Source: Diphasiastrum complanatum
Taxonomy: Eukaryota; Streptophyta; Lycopodiopsida; Lycopodiales; Lycopodiaceae
Direction of reading: 5' to 3'
DNA: 64,000 bases
Assembly (NCBI GenBank): GCA_029204225.1
Contig: CM055111.1
Coordinates: 16,539,019-16,603,018, forward strand
The stretch's first letter is position 1. Each line of letters begins with the position of its first letter. This document shows, piece after piece, positions 47,217 through 59,155 of the stretch. A program made the translations under genes and the position numbers. Below the pieces are notes generated by a model that worked only from the letters and a program-made list of their open reading frames with translations, made no database searches and was not told the DNA's origin.

Positions 47217-47856
47217 TGTGAAAAATACAGATCCTAAGTGGATCTAAACTCCAAGATCATTGGCTTGAATGCTTGCACTCCAAACTACATAAGCTAGGAA
47301 TTGGCAACACATTCTATGCTACCTAGAATGCAAAGAACTTGATCAAAAAGCATTTACCACAAATGGAAACTTCCATAAACATCAAGTGCGGCCCAAAATA
47401 GCATTATACAGTCCATAATACATCAGCCTACCACTTTTGGAAAGCACCTAAGATCATACACAATAGCTTGAAGACAATACACACAACAATGCTCTCAATG
47501 GAGGAAGAAACAATGACAATGATCTATTGATCTCAATGAAGCATACAAAAGGTTTCTCCAACCTGTTCTCCACGACTTCCCTACTATTTATGGATGAGGA
47601 AGATGACTCTCTCTCCTCTCTCTAGAAGGTACTTGACCCTAGATATTCCCTATATAGGAAAAATAGCTAAAAATGGCTTATATGACCAAAATACATCAAA
47701 ATGGTCTCATTTTGAAGGGTATGAAGTTTGACACTTCATCATACTGAAAAAATACAGTAAATAAAAACATTGTGGCCTGGTTCACACGTGTGAAACTCCA
47801 GAACCAAAACTATTTACAATTTTAGCCAATTTAGGCCTCAAACTAGCTTTTTCACA
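47217..47856 (-). repeat. B2 3' LTR
   Basis: 640 bp. It shares the outer parts with the B1 LTRs but differs in a middle stretch (about 47575-47760), so B1 and B2 belong to sister subfamilies. The gag-pol stop codon lies just inside it. Confidence 0.93.
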
Positions 47857-50800
47857 CTCCCTCTTCAACATTGGATGCTAGTTTCAACATAGTCTTTGAG
47901 CACATTCCAAGATTAGATCTATGCATTAAATATAGGTCCTTTCCCAATGGTTTGGTGAAGATATCAGCCACACACTCCTTTGAAGAGACATGTTGAAGCT
48001 CCACCTCTTTCGCAATGACTTGATCTCTCACAAAATGGTGAGCAATCTCAATGTGCTTGCTCCTTGCATGAAAAACAGGATTGCTTGCCAAGCTTTGGGC
48101 TGAAAGGTTATCACAAAGTATGATTGGAGTCTTCTCTGGTTCCAGCAAGTGAAGATCCAATAACATCCTCTTGATCCAAAGAATCTCCTTGGTGCATGTT
48201 GTTAATGCCTTGTACTCGGCTTCGGTGGAAGATAGAGAGATAGTTGGTTGCTTCTTTGATAGCCATGAGACCACTCCATCTCCAAGATAGATTGCAAAGG
48301 CACTTGTTGACTTCCTATCCATTTGATCACCTGCAAAATCTGAATCTGAAAATCCACAAAGGTTAGGTGTAGTACCTCCATACAAGATGCCAAAATCTCT
48401 AGATCCCGAGATGTATCTAAGTACTCTCTTTCCTAGCTTCCAATGAGCCTCACTAGGATCTTGCATAAATTGACTTAGTTTACCAACCACAAAGCTTAGA
48501 TCAGGTCTTGTGATGGTTAACCATATAAGAGATCCTATTAGCTTTCTATAGAGAGTAATGTCCTTGAAGGATCTTTCATTACTTCTTGTAGTTAGCTTTA
48601 CATTTGATTCCATAGGAGTAGAAACAACTTTACAATCTTCCATATGAAACCTTTTTAGAATAGAGTTAACATACTTTTCTTGACATATGAATGTAGATTT
48701 AGAAGTTCTAATAATCTCTATTCCTAAGATATAATGAAGTTTACCAAGATCTTGAATTTCAAACTCTCTTTTGAGTGCCATCTTGATTTCATCTATATCT
48801 AGATTGTTACCACCACTTAAGATAATGTCATCAACATAGATCAAAAGTAAAGTGATATCATTTTCATTCAATCTAAAGTAGAGAGAATGATCATACTCAC
48901 TCATAACAAAGTTTTGAGAAAGTAAGAAGGAATTGAGCTTAGCATACCAACTCCTTGGTGCTTGCTTTAGCCCATACAAACTCTTTTGGAGATAGCACAC
49001 ATGATTAGGCTCATCATGTGAAACATAGCCCTCGGGTTGCTCCATGTAAATATCTTCTTCAAGATCACCATTCAAGAAGGCATTAGTAACATCCATTTGC
49101 CACATATCCCAATCATAAAGAGTTGCAAGAGAGATTAGGATTCGAATAGTTACCATCTTTGCCACGGGTGCAAAGGTCTCATCATAGTCAATACCATATT
49201 CTTGAGCATACCCCTTTGCCACCAACCTTGCCTTGTACTTGTTGATTGATCCATCTTGATTTGTCTTGATCTTGAAGATCCACTTACAACCAATTGCCTT
49301 CTTGTCCTTTGGAAGCTTTACCAACATCCATGTGTTGCTTTTGATGAGTGCTTGATGCTCATGATCCATGGCTTGGATCCATTCCTTCTTTTGAATTGCT
49401 TCACCTACACAAGTTGGTTCATCAAAAGAGGTAAGAAAAGCAAAGTTAGAGTTGTCCACCACTTGCTTTCCTTTTTCATCATAGGTTAGCCTTGATGGCT
49501 TAGCCCTTTGCCTTTGAGTCTTCCTTGAAGTTTGCTTTGGAGTGGCATCTCCATCTTCATCCAAGACATCTTGCACATCATGATGATTAGTAGGCACATC
49601 AACATCAACATCAACAACATTGGAAACATTCTCTTCATGAAAGATGACATCCCTACTTATGACAACTTTCTTTGTAGAAGGAATGTACACTTTGTAAGCC
49701 TTGCTTACTTCACTATAGCCAACAAACACACCCTTCTTTGATGAAGGATCTTCTTTAGTTCTATCATCAAGTGTGATATTGACAAAACATGTACATCCAA
49801 AGATCCTACAATGCTTGACACTCGGCCTTCTACCATAAAGAACCTCATGAGGAGTTTTACCATCCAAGGAAGCACTTGTCCATCTATTACATAGATAGTT
49901 AGCACATGCTAAAGCTTCCCCCCAAAAAGACTTAGCAAGATTAGCATGTAGTCTCATTGCCTTGGCACATTCACAAAGGGTTCTATTCTTCCTCTCGGCC
50001 ACTCCATTCTGTTGTGGAGTCCTAGGACTAGACATCTCCCTCTTAATCCCATGTGCTATACAAAAGTCTTTGAACCTATTTGAGGTGTATTCCCCTCCAT
50101 TATCAGATCTTAAGCATTTGATCTTTGTATTGAATTGGTTTTCCATTTCATTCTTGAACTTGACAAATGCAGCAAACACTTCATCCTTACTTTTAAGAAG
50201 ATAGATCCAAGTATACCTACTAAAGTCATCAATGAAAGTTGCATACATCTTTGCCCCACCATTGCTAGTTGTACTAGAAGAATGAATATCAGAATGCACA
50301 AGTTGAAAAGCTTCTTTAGATCTAGAAGTAGATCTAGAATAAGCAAGTCTATGAGATTTGGACAAGGCACAATGTTCACAAACACTATTGTTTGCAACAA
50401 GACTTTTAGGGAGACCAAGAACAAGCTCTTTCTTTGCCATTACCTCCAAAGATTTGAAGTTGGGATGGCCCAACCTCTTGTGCCAAACTTCTTGGTTTGT
50501 CAATTGCTCCCTAGCCATACATCCTTCATGATTAGAGATCACACATGCATCAAGCTTGAAAAGTTTACCATGCCTCCTACCTTGAGCAATCAAGGATCCA
50601 CATTTACTTATCAAACATGCATCTCCAATGAACTCCACATCAAATCCTTTGTCAATCATTTGACTTACACTAAGCAAATTCTTAGTGATTGAAGGAATGT
50701 ACAAAACATTTTCAAGATTTGCTTTCCTATTTGTTGAAAGGGAAATAGGAATAGTGCCTATGCCTTTGATGTCACATTGACCATCATTTGCAGTGTAGAT

Positions 50801-51805
50801 GATGTTACCTTCTCCCTCATAAGACAATAAGGATGTAAAGTATTCCTTATGTCTTGTCATGTGAGATGAGGCTCCACTATCAATCCACCAAGGATCATTA
50901 TCATCTATGTTGGCTAACAAACTTGAAGTCATAACAAGTGATTCACATGTGTTATGTTCTTCCTCATCTATTGTAAGATTTCCTTGCCTCTCTCCTTGCT
51001 CTCTTTTCTTCTTATAACATTCATTTGCAAAATGACCTTTTATCCCACAATAAAAGCACTTGAACTTTGACTTATTGTTCTTAGTAGAAGAGGAAGAGGA
51101 AGAGTGATCATCATGATCAAAGTTACCACCTTTGGACCATTTCCCTTTGCCTTTACCTTTGCCCTTGAATTTGCCTTTTGTGAAGAAAGCCTCTTCACCT
51201 CCACCTTGCAAGGATGCACCATCAAGCTTTGATTGCAACCTATGTTCTTCAGCCAATAAGATTTCTTGCAAGTCAACCACACTTGGCAAGACTCTTTGAA
51301 TGGCAAAACTTTGCACAAGGTTAGCATGTTCATTTAGCAAACCATTCAACATAACTTGGACTATTTCACCATCTTTTATGTTCTCATCAATGCATGCTAA
51401 ATCATCACTTAGGGACTTAACTCTCAAGATAAATGCATGAGCACTTTCACCCTCTCTTTGCCTACTAGAAAATATTTGTCTCCTTAGGGTCAATACCCTA
51501 GATGTGGACTTTGATTCAAAGAGCTTTTTTAAGGCATTCCATGCCTCACTTGCACTTTGACACTTTCCAACTTCCTTGAGAAGTTCATTTGTAACATTCA
51601 TTTTAATGATATGAAGAGCCCTTTTGGCCTTCTTATCAAACCTTTGTTGCTCTTGAAGTGTGAGAGGTCTCTCTTCAATTTCTGCAACTATGTCCATGAG
51701 TTCATTCAACTCAAGTAAGGACTCCATCCTCACTTTCCAAGTAGAGTAGTTTGATGAACTCAACCTTTCACTAGACTCTAGCATGATCCCACCATTGGAA
51801 GCCAT
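47852..51805 (-). CDS. B2 gag-pol polyprotein (Copia)
   Basis: One frame of 1317 residues from MASNGGIML. In order: gag (about 1-200), CX2CX4HX4C zinc knuckle (about 250-263), aspartic protease (DSGASSHM, about 309), pre-integrase (VWHKRLGHPN), integrase core and C-terminal region, RT (SLYGLKQAPRSWY; IYVDDIILSG) and RNase H (SLSSTEAEYKA). The full order PR-IN-RT-RH is the Ty1/Copia order. The length is normal for the family and the frame looks whole. It is nearly identical to B1 up to the first RT block. Confidence 0.95.
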   Translation of the reverse strand: MASNGGIMLESSERLSSSNYSTWKVRMESLLELNELMDIVAEIEERPLTLQEQQRFDKKAKRALHIIKMNVTNELLKEVGKCQSASEAWNALKKLFESKSTSRVLTLRRQIFSSRQREGESAHAFILRVKSLSDDLACIDENIKDGEIVQVMLNGLLNEHANLVQSFAIQRVLPSVVDLQEILLAEEHRLQSKLDGASLQGGGEEAFFTKGKFKGKGKGKGKWSKGGNFDHDDHSSSSSSTKNNKSKFKCFYCGIKGHFANECYKKKREQGERQGNLTIDEEEHNTCESLVMTSSLLANIDDNDPWWIDSGASSHMTRHKEYFTSLLSYEGEGNIIYTANDGQCDIKGIGTIPISLSTNRKANLENVLYIPSITKNLLSVSQMIDKGFDVEFIGDACLISKCGSLIAQGRRHGKLFKLDACVISNHEGCMAREQLTNQEVWHKRLGHPNFKSLEVMAKKELVLGLPKSLVANNSVCEHCALSKSHRLAYSRSTSRSKEAFQLVHSDIHSSSTTSNGGAKMYATFIDDFSRYTWIYLLKSKDEVFAAFVKFKNEMENQFNTKIKCLRSDNGGEYTSNRFKDFCIAHGIKREMSSPRTPQQNGVAERKNRTLCECAKAMRLHANLAKSFWGEALACANYLCNRWTSASLDGKTPHEVLYGRRPSVKHCRIFGCTCFVNITLDDRTKEDPSSKKGVFVGYSEVSKAYKVYIPSTKKVVISRDVIFHEENVSNVVDVDVDVPTNHHDVQDVLDEDGDATPKQTSRKTQRQRAKPSRLTYDEKGKQVVDNSNFAFLTSFDEPTCVGEAIQKKEWIQAMDHEHQALIKSNTWMLVKLPKDKKAIGCKWIFKIKTNQDGSINKYKARLVAKGYAQEYGIDYDETFAPVAKMVTIRILISLATLYDWDMWQMDVTNAFLNGDLEEDIYMEQPEGYVSHDEPNHVCYLQKSLYGLKQAPRSWYAKLNSFLLSQNFVMSEYDHSLYFRLNENDITLLLIYVDDIILSGGNNLDIDEIKMALKREFEIQDLGKLHYILGIEIIRTSKSTFICQEKYVNSILKRFHMEDCKVVSTPMESNVKLTTRSNERSFKDITLYRKLIGSLIWLTITRPDLSFVVGKLSQFMQDPSEAHWKLGKRVLRYISGSRDFGILYGGTTPNLCGFSDSDFAGDQMDRKSTSAFAIYLGDGVVSWLSKKQPTISLSSTEAEYKALTTCTKEILWIKRMLLDLHLLEPEKTPIILCDNLSAQSLASNPVFHARSKHIEIAHHFVRDQVIAKEVELQHVSSKECVADIFTKPLGKDLYLMHRSNLGMCSKTMLKLASNVEEGV

Positions 51806-52962
51806 GATTCTAATGTTTTTTCAACTTTTAGGTTCTGTCCTAAAGCACTTAGCACTCACTTTTCTCTCAACAAATGATAGATAAAGAGATCTATGAAGAT
51901 TTAGGATCCTAAAACACTTCTATCTTGAACCTAGATGGTTTCCAAGCATAGAAAGGAAGATTGAAACACATGCAACACTTTGCACACACTAAGAATGGAT
52001 TACAAAATCAAACCAACCTGAACACACTCTTGCTTAAGCTCTCAAACTTTCCAGCAAGTGACCAAATCAAGTTATGGTGTGAAGAGTTACTTGCATTCTT
52101 AGAAAATACCCAAAACTAGGATGCCAAGATTACCTAGTAATGAACAAACTTGATCAACATATGATCAACACACTAAGATATTGATTCAACCTGTAAAACC
52201 ACATGTAAACCACACTTCTAAAAGTTTATAAACTCCAGCAAGTGATAAATACAAGATTTAGAGGTGAATGAATGAGCACACTTAGTGAATCACAAGACTA
52301 GCTTCACTATCTTGTCAAATCTTAGTGTTTAGATGTAGATCTAAGATCACTTCACATGAGAATGTTCCTCAACCTGTTAAGAACCTGAAAACACACTTGC
52401 ATAATGGTTAACACCTTCCAGCAAATGCTCCAATCAAATTACATAAGGAGAGTTACTTACATGCTCAACAAAGTACACCAAAATTTATGCCAAAATTGAT
52501 GACAATCTTTACAATATGCTCTTCACAATGGAGCTTACAATATGTTCACCCAAAAAAGGGGATCTTTCATCCAAATGGGAGCTTTGCTCAGCCTTTAGGA
52601 GAATTACAACTCACTCAAAAGAGCATTTGTCATCCACTTAAGGAGAAGTTTCATCCACTTAAGGAGAGTGTTCATCCAAGAATGGAGATTGTCAACAATA
52701 GGATTGAAAAGAACATTGTTAGTATTGAATATGCACAAGCCTCACAATCACAAATGATTAGGTGTTATGATCTGATCCAAAATAGTTTCTTTTCAGCCTC
52801 TGATCTTCAATAGACCTGAAATATGCTTTTGATCCACAAGTTCAACTCACAAAACAAAGGTTAGTAAGATTTGATCAACAAAGCAATGCAAAATCATGCT
52901 AGAACTTGATCAAACATCCAAATATCACCAAAAATGGAATACTTACTATAAATAGAAGCCAA
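51806..52962 (-). other. B2 untranslated leader
   Basis: The 1.16-kb leader, mirror of 11588-12744 in B1 and nearly identical to it. An apparent plus-strand ORF at 52487-52813 (and its mirror in B1) lies antisense within it. I take that as incidental. Confidence 0.8.
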
Positions 52963-52977
52963 CCAGCTCTGATACCA
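52963..52977 (-). promoter_or_regulatory. B2 primer-binding site
   Basis: On the minus strand TGGTATCAGAGCTGG directly follows the 5' LTR, of initiator tRNA-Met type, identical to B1. Confidence 0.9.
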
Positions 52978-53632
52978 TGTGAAAAATACAGATCCTAAGT
53001 GGATCTAAACTCCAAGATCATTGGCTTGAATGCTTGCACTCCAAACTACATAAGCTAGGAATTGGCAACACATTCTATGCTACCTAGAATGCAAAGAACT
53101 TGATCAAAAAGCATTTACCACAAATGGAAACTTCCATAAACATCAAGTGCGGCCCAAAATAGCATTATACAGTCCATAATACATCAGCCTACCACTTTTG
53201 GAAAGCACCTAAGATCATACACAATAGCTTGAAGACAATACACACAACAATGCTCTCAATGGAGGAAGAAACAATGACAATGATCTATTGATCTCAATGA
53301 AGCATACAAAAGGTTTCTCCAACCTGTTCTCCACGACTTCCCTACTATTTATGGATGAGGAAGATGACTCTCTCTCCTCTCTCTAGAAGGTACTTGACCC
53401 TAGATATTCCCTATATAGGAAAAATAGCTAAAAATGGCTTATATGACCAAAATACATCAAAATGGTCTCATTTTGAAGGGTATGAAGTTTGACACTTCAT
53501 CATACTAAAAAAATACAGTAAATAAAAACATTGTGGCCTGGTTCACACGTGCGAAACTCCAGAACCAAAACTATTTACAATTTTAGCCAATTTAGGCCTC
53601 AAACTAGCTAGGAAATGTTGACAATTTTCACA
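52978..53632 (-). repeat. B2 5' LTR
   Basis: 655 bp, TG...CA ends. Matches the 3' LTR except for two substitutions and a short indel near its start. The TCCCC duplication flanks it. Confidence 0.93.
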
Positions 53633-53637
53633 TCCCC

Positions 53638-54662
53638 TACTTCATACTATATGTAGTAGATAGCAATTGGGGATGGCTCCCATAAGAGTTCATTTTAGAG
53701 CAAGATCAAACCTCTTGACATTGGTCTTATTCTTTGTGTATACATATACAATTGTCTATAATAAAATGGTATAAGTTGGTTTTGACACCCATAAAGAAAG
53801 TATGGGATTGCATAAATTCATAAAGTCAATAAATGAACTAGACTGGTTTTTGTTCTTTTGGCATAAAGTCATCACTATAATATACCACAAATTTTAGGCA
53901 CAAGTGCACAATGTTAGGTTGAACCTAGCATGAAAACATAGTCTACAAATTGTTATCAGATAACATAGCATAACAACGCGTCAACATATTAATTATAAAC
54001 TAAGGTTCAAAGCTAGACCATGAGAACCCATTTGCATAGTTTTCAAGGGCCACAAATCATTTTGTAATATGTACATCTGAAAACATTGGACTACTCATTC
54101 TATATGTAAGAAACAAATAACGATGTCAATTTCATTGTACTCTACTTCATTGTTCACAACAAACAAGGCTCTCAAATATAGGATTGTGTTGTTCCCCATG
54201 TGCTTGCCCACAAAGTGATACTGAGCATATAGTTCTTCGAGAGTTTTGAATGAATGCAAATGAGAATTTCGACAATGAAAAATCCAAGATATGTAAATCG
54301 ATTACAGTGAAGGATAATTTGATGCTTGTATACTACAGTAGATGTGTGTGCTTTAGAATGCTTAGATTTTAGAACTATAATTGAACAATATCTCATCCAA
54401 TCTACTCATAATAATACCATGTTTTCAGATGAAGCTCAAACTTTCCAAGAATCAAAAACAAGACTATAGTTAATTACATATTCACAACTACTCTTATTCA
54501 CACATTGATCTAGATTGATCTTGGGAAGTATTGTGGTTTATAGATAGATTGTAGAAGTTATAGATTAGTATCAAGAGCTCAAAAATGATAAAATCATCTT
54601 GTTCTAAACTAGCTATTTACTGATTCTTCACCTTCTCATCAAGACAAGTTATAGTTACCTGT
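53638..54662. other. No gene recognised
   Basis: AT-rich intergenic sequence. Short ORFs are present but have no splice signals or recognisable motifs. Confidence 0.45.
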
Positions 54663-55492
54663 GAGAGCTTGTGTGCTGGAGGGAGCTTGGCAAGTGTCGC
54701 ATAAGCGAGACTGTTTCGTGTTCGTCTTCTCCCTCTCTTTTTGCAAACAATTTTCTTTCATTGAATTATCTTTTTGTGGAGAAGCCCTTACAGAATCCCA
54801 GACACTCGACCACGCATCATAGAACATATTTTATTCTAGCAATCAAGACACACAACACAAGACAAAGAGATACACGAAAATAGAGCGACTATATTGTCAG
54901 TTTGGTTTTGGAGAGAGATCGTCAGTGTCTTGCTCATTGGCGGATTGACACTATGCCCTTACGATGTGTTCTACTCGTTGGCAGACTTTCATGCACAACT
55001 ATGGTGTCTTTACTTTCTTACTCTATTCGCTACGTCTCTCTCTGTCTCTTACAGATCTCCGTATTCTCATCATTTTGATATGATCTAGAGAGGATCGTTT
55101 ATACCTCCACTCTGTGGAGCTTTCAAGATAGCTAAACGTCGAATCACATGACTATTTAACGCTAATCAACTAGTTAGTTAGTTTTCGTCGTTGCTACTCA
55201 TTTCAGCTGGGCGTGAAGCCTGTTGAACTGCCAGCTGATAGAGCGAAAGATTTATCTACGTTTGATTCGTAATCTCCCGTTTGCTTTTGTTCTTTTCATT
55301 TATTTTTGTAGTTTTCATTTTGCGTCCCTTTTGCGGTTTCTGATCCTAGAGGTGTGTTTGCGATTCGCGAATGATTCCCAAATTGTTCGTGCTTCGAGTC
55401 AAAGACATGTTGAATGTCGCGAATCATTCTTGTTCGATCTTCATGTCTTGTTCGTGCTTTGACAAAGTTGTAGGAGTTGACCATTTCTGACA
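54663..55492 (-). repeat. D 3' LTR
   Basis: Begins TGTCAGAAATGG directly after the purine tract CAAGAGGGAG and probably ends near CTCTCACA at 54663. It contains TTCGCGAA at 55364-55371 and a TCGCGAA near 55419. The far boundary is an estimate, as no second LTR is present to compare. Confidence 0.6.
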
Positions 55493-58048
55493 CTCCCTCT
55501 TGAACCTTGCAACTTTGTTCGTTCAATCCAATTGCCTCTCTTTGCTTGGTAAAGAGTGGCTTGTCGAGTGGTTTCGTGAGGAGATCTGCAATCATACTTT
55601 CTGATTTTATGAACTGGACCTGGAGCTCTCCTTTCGAGATCAAATCTCGAATGTGATGGTACTTCAGAGGAATGTGCTTCGTCTTTGAATGGAAGACAGG
55701 ATCCTAGGACAGATAGATGACACTCTGGGAGTCCATCATCATCGTGCTTGGCCCCTTTCGTGGTATCCCGATTGCCTCCAACATCATTTGTAGCCGCACT
55801 TCCTCATTCGGCACTTTTGAGGCTGCGACATACTTAGTCTCGCAAGAGGATTGAGCTATCAGAGTCTGATTTTTGCATATCCAGTTGATTGCAGCTCCAC
55901 ACGCTATTGTACATTCTCTAGTAATGGCTTTGATGTCACCTTTGCAGCTCACCCAGCCCGCATCACTGTAGTGATGCAGCTCGAATCCTTTCTCTTCGTT
56001 TCTAGCTCTATAGGTTAATCCAACATTCTGGGTACCCTTCAGATACTGTAGGATTCGTTTGGCCATTTTCCAATGTGCTAGACTAGGATTGGAACAAAAT
56101 TGGCTCAATGCATAAACAGAGAAGGCTAGATCGGGCTTGGTACAAATTGTTAAGTACATCCGACTACCGATTAAGTTCTGGTAGGGTATACTTGCCATCT
56201 TCTATTCTTTCTCTTCTATTTTTGGGCAATCCTATTTCATGAGCTTGGCTCCAGCTATCATTGGTGTGGCTTTTCCTTCACAGTCCATCATGTGGTATTG
56301 CTTCAGCACTTTTCTGGCGTATTCTGACTGACTCAAGTGTATATTGCCATTTGTTCAATCTCTTCTGATCTGCAGCCCTAGGCATTTTATTGCTTTTCCA
56401 AGATCTGTGATTTTGTAGTTTTCAGAAATCTGACTCTTCGTGCCTTTGATCAACATTAAGAAATTTCCTATCATCAGCGAATCATCCACGAAAATGGTTA
56501 GTATCACAAAATCCTTTCCTACTCTTTTGATGTAGACATTACAGTCCGGTTGAGTAGGATTGAAGTCTAGAGACTTCAGAAGACCATCAAGCTTTTTGTA
56601 CCAGGCTCGTGATGCATGTTTTAGACCGTAGATGCATCTCTGCAATCGACATACATATTTTTTGTTGTCGGGGTCTTCATAGCCTTCAAGTTGCTTCATG
56701 AAAATTTCCTCCTCTAGATCTTTGTGGAGAAAGGCTGTTTTCACGTCAATTTGGTGAATTTCCAGATTGTACTATGTGGCGTATGCAAGGAGCAGCCTTA
56801 TGCTTGTCATCTTGACCATGGGCAAATATGTGTCAAAATAGTCGACACCATATCTCTGCGTGTAGCCCTTCGTGACAAGCCTTGCTTTGTAGCGGCCACT
56901 GGTGCCATCTGATTTCAGCTTTTTCTTGTACACCCACTTGCAGTCGACTACTTTTCTGTTTTCTGGCAGTGGCTCTAATGTCCATGTCTCGTTTTGCCTC
57001 ATTGACTCAATCTCTTCTGACATTGCCTATTTCCAGAATTCTCCCTCTGGACTCTGGATAGTTTCTTGGTATGTTGTTGGCTCTTATGTGAAGTTGCAGT
57101 ACTCAAACTGTGTGTCTTCTCTCCATTGAAGATTGTCAGAATAGTGGTCTGGAGGTCTTCTTTGTCTTGTTGACCTTCGAGGTTCGTATCGGCGTTGCTT
57201 GAACATTTCCTGTTCATGGGGTCGATCCTCTATTTCCTGCTGCTCTAGAGTTTGGGGTCCTGCATTTTGATTTGATGTTTGTCCTCGATCTCTCTCTTGA
57301 ATAGGCAGTAGTGTGAAGATCTCATGGCCTCTTTCGTCTTTCAGTCCAGGGAATGTGGACTCGTCGAATTTTACATCTCTGTTCGAAACAACCTTCTTCA
57401 TGGTTGGATCGTAGAGTTTGTACACATGTGTTCCGTTCAAGTAGCCGACCATGATTGTTTGTTCGGATTTGTCATCGAGCTTACTTCTCTTTTCCTTTCG
57501 AATGTGCTTGTATGCTACACATCCAAACACTCGTGTGTATAACAGATCATGCTTTCTGCCTATCCACATTTCATATGGTATTTTGTTCTCCATCATTGTC
57601 ATTGTAGATCTGTTTTGTAGGTGTACAGCTGCAGCTATTGCCTCGGCCTAGAATTGGCCTGGCAATTGAGCCTGTGCTATCGTACATCTAGCTCCTTCGA
57701 CTGGCATTCTATTTTTACTTTCTGCCACACCGTTGTATTCTACTGTGTATGCAAGAGTGAATTGGTGTTCGATCCCCTGTTCTTTGTAGAATCTTGAGAA
57801 TTCTGTGCTTTTGTATTCACCTCCGTTGTCAGATCTAAGGATCTATATCTTTTTCAAGGTGCGTCGCTCTGCGAATAACACGAACTTATTGAAAGAATCA
57901 AATACTTCGGATTTCTTCTTCAAGTAGTAGATCGTGGTCATTTGACTGTAATCATCTATGAAAGTTAGAAAATATCTCAAACCTGAGAGCGAATTAGTTT
58001 TCATCGGTCCACACACATCAGAGTGGACAAGTTCAAGAACTTCCTTGG
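55493..58048 (-). pseudogene. D integrase, RT and RNase H
   Basis: Reads AKEVLELVHSDVCGPMKTNS, FIDDYSQMTTIYYLK, LRSDNGGEYKSTEF (integrase); KARLVTKGYTQRYGVDYFDT, CIYGLKHASRAWYKKLDGLL, ILTIFVDDSLMIGN (RT); HYSDAGWVSCKGDIKA and IADLLTKPLDKPLFTKQRE (RNase H). A standard Copia order, several breaks; fossil. Confidence 0.88.
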
Positions 58049-58051
58049 CTC

Positions 58052-58340
58052 AGACACGTATTGTTGTCTATTGATAGTTCGCATTACGATGTGGCAAACC
58101 GTAATCCAAATATCATATGATCATAGTGCTTTTACCTAATTCCTTATTGGATAGTTGATGCTCGAACTTCAGTTCAAGCAAAAAGCTACTTTGTCAACAT
58201 GTGACAATAAGTATTCTAACTGCTATTACTGCACCTACAAACACCATATTTTTAAAATATGATTTACAAAACACAAATTCGAGTCTCCTTGCTAAACCAT
58301 GGGTTCGAGCACACTTCTTCTTATAAGCATAGTCTCCACT
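58052..58340 (+). repeat. Higher-order repeat, copy 1
   Basis: Matches 58866-59155 in direct orientation (about 85 percent by eye), beginning ACACGTATTGTTGTCTATTG. Spans two palindromes. Confidence 0.8.
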
Positions 58341-58865
58341 ATAATCTATCAATTTTATAATATTGCATCTACACAAACCATATGCTCAAAGTTCTTTATG
58401 CTAAGACCACGTTATACACTCTATGCTTGAACTTAAGTTCGAGCAAAGCTCCCATGTGGTTGTGTGGTCATCCATGATTCCATGCAACTTTTTAACAGCA
58501 TGTACCACTATTGTGCCTACAAACTCTAGACTCTCAAATTTCTAATCATTAAATACAAATGTTAGTAATACGCTCTATGCTCGAACTTAAGTTCTAGCAA
58601 AGCTCCCATGTGGTTGTATGATCATCCATACGCTTTCATGCCACTTCTTAACACTACGTACAACTATTGCGCCTACAAACTCTAGACTCCCAAATTTATA
58701 ATCATGAAATACAAATATTAGTAACACCACATTATACACTCTATGTTCTAACTCAAGTTGTGTTTATGTGATCATCCATATGATTTCATGCCACTTCTTA
58801 ACAGTATGTACTAGCATTGCACTTGCAAACTCTAGACTCTTTAATCATGAAATACCAATGTTAGA

Positions 58866-59155
58866 TCAAACACGTATTGTTGTCTATTGATAGTTCGCAA
58901 TACGATGTGCCAATATCGTAATCGAAATGTATATTGATGAAAGTGCTTTCACCTAATTCCTTATTGTATAATTGATGCTCAAACTTCAGTTCGAGCAAAA
59001 AGCCACTTTGTCAACATGTAATAATTTGTATTCTAACTGCTATTACTGCACCTACAAACACCATAATTTATTTACAAAATAAAAATTTGAGTCTCCTTGC
59101 TCAACCACGGGTTCAAGCACACTTCTTCTTATAAGCATAGTCTCCAATATAACCT
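58866..59155 (+). repeat. Higher-order repeat, copy 2
   Basis: Second copy of 58052-58340. Between the copies lie three shorter, related units of about 170, 160 and 130 bp. Confidence 0.8.

Larger units (their letters stand above)
47217..53632 (-). mobile_element. Family B Copia element B2, looks whole
   Basis: 6416 bp on the minus strand. Lower (3') LTR 47217-47856, upper (5') LTR 52978-53632, target duplication TCCCC at 47212-47216 and 53633-53637, primer site 52963-52977, a long leader, and a single gag-pol frame of 1317 residues. The LTRs differ by two substitutions and one short indel, so the insertion is very recent. No break is evident. Confidence 0.95.
54663..58048 (-). mobile_element. 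Copia element D, truncated
   Basis: Minus strand: the integrase core begins at 58048, followed by integrase C-terminal region, RT, RNase H, polypurine tract and an LTR of about 830 bp (55492 down to about 54663). Gag, protease and the 5' LTR are absent; the cut coincides with the start of the palindromic array. Motifs (KLHG-like and ADLLTKPLDK) and codon use set it apart from A, B and C. At least five breaks. Older than B1/B2 judging by decay. Confidence 0.85.
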
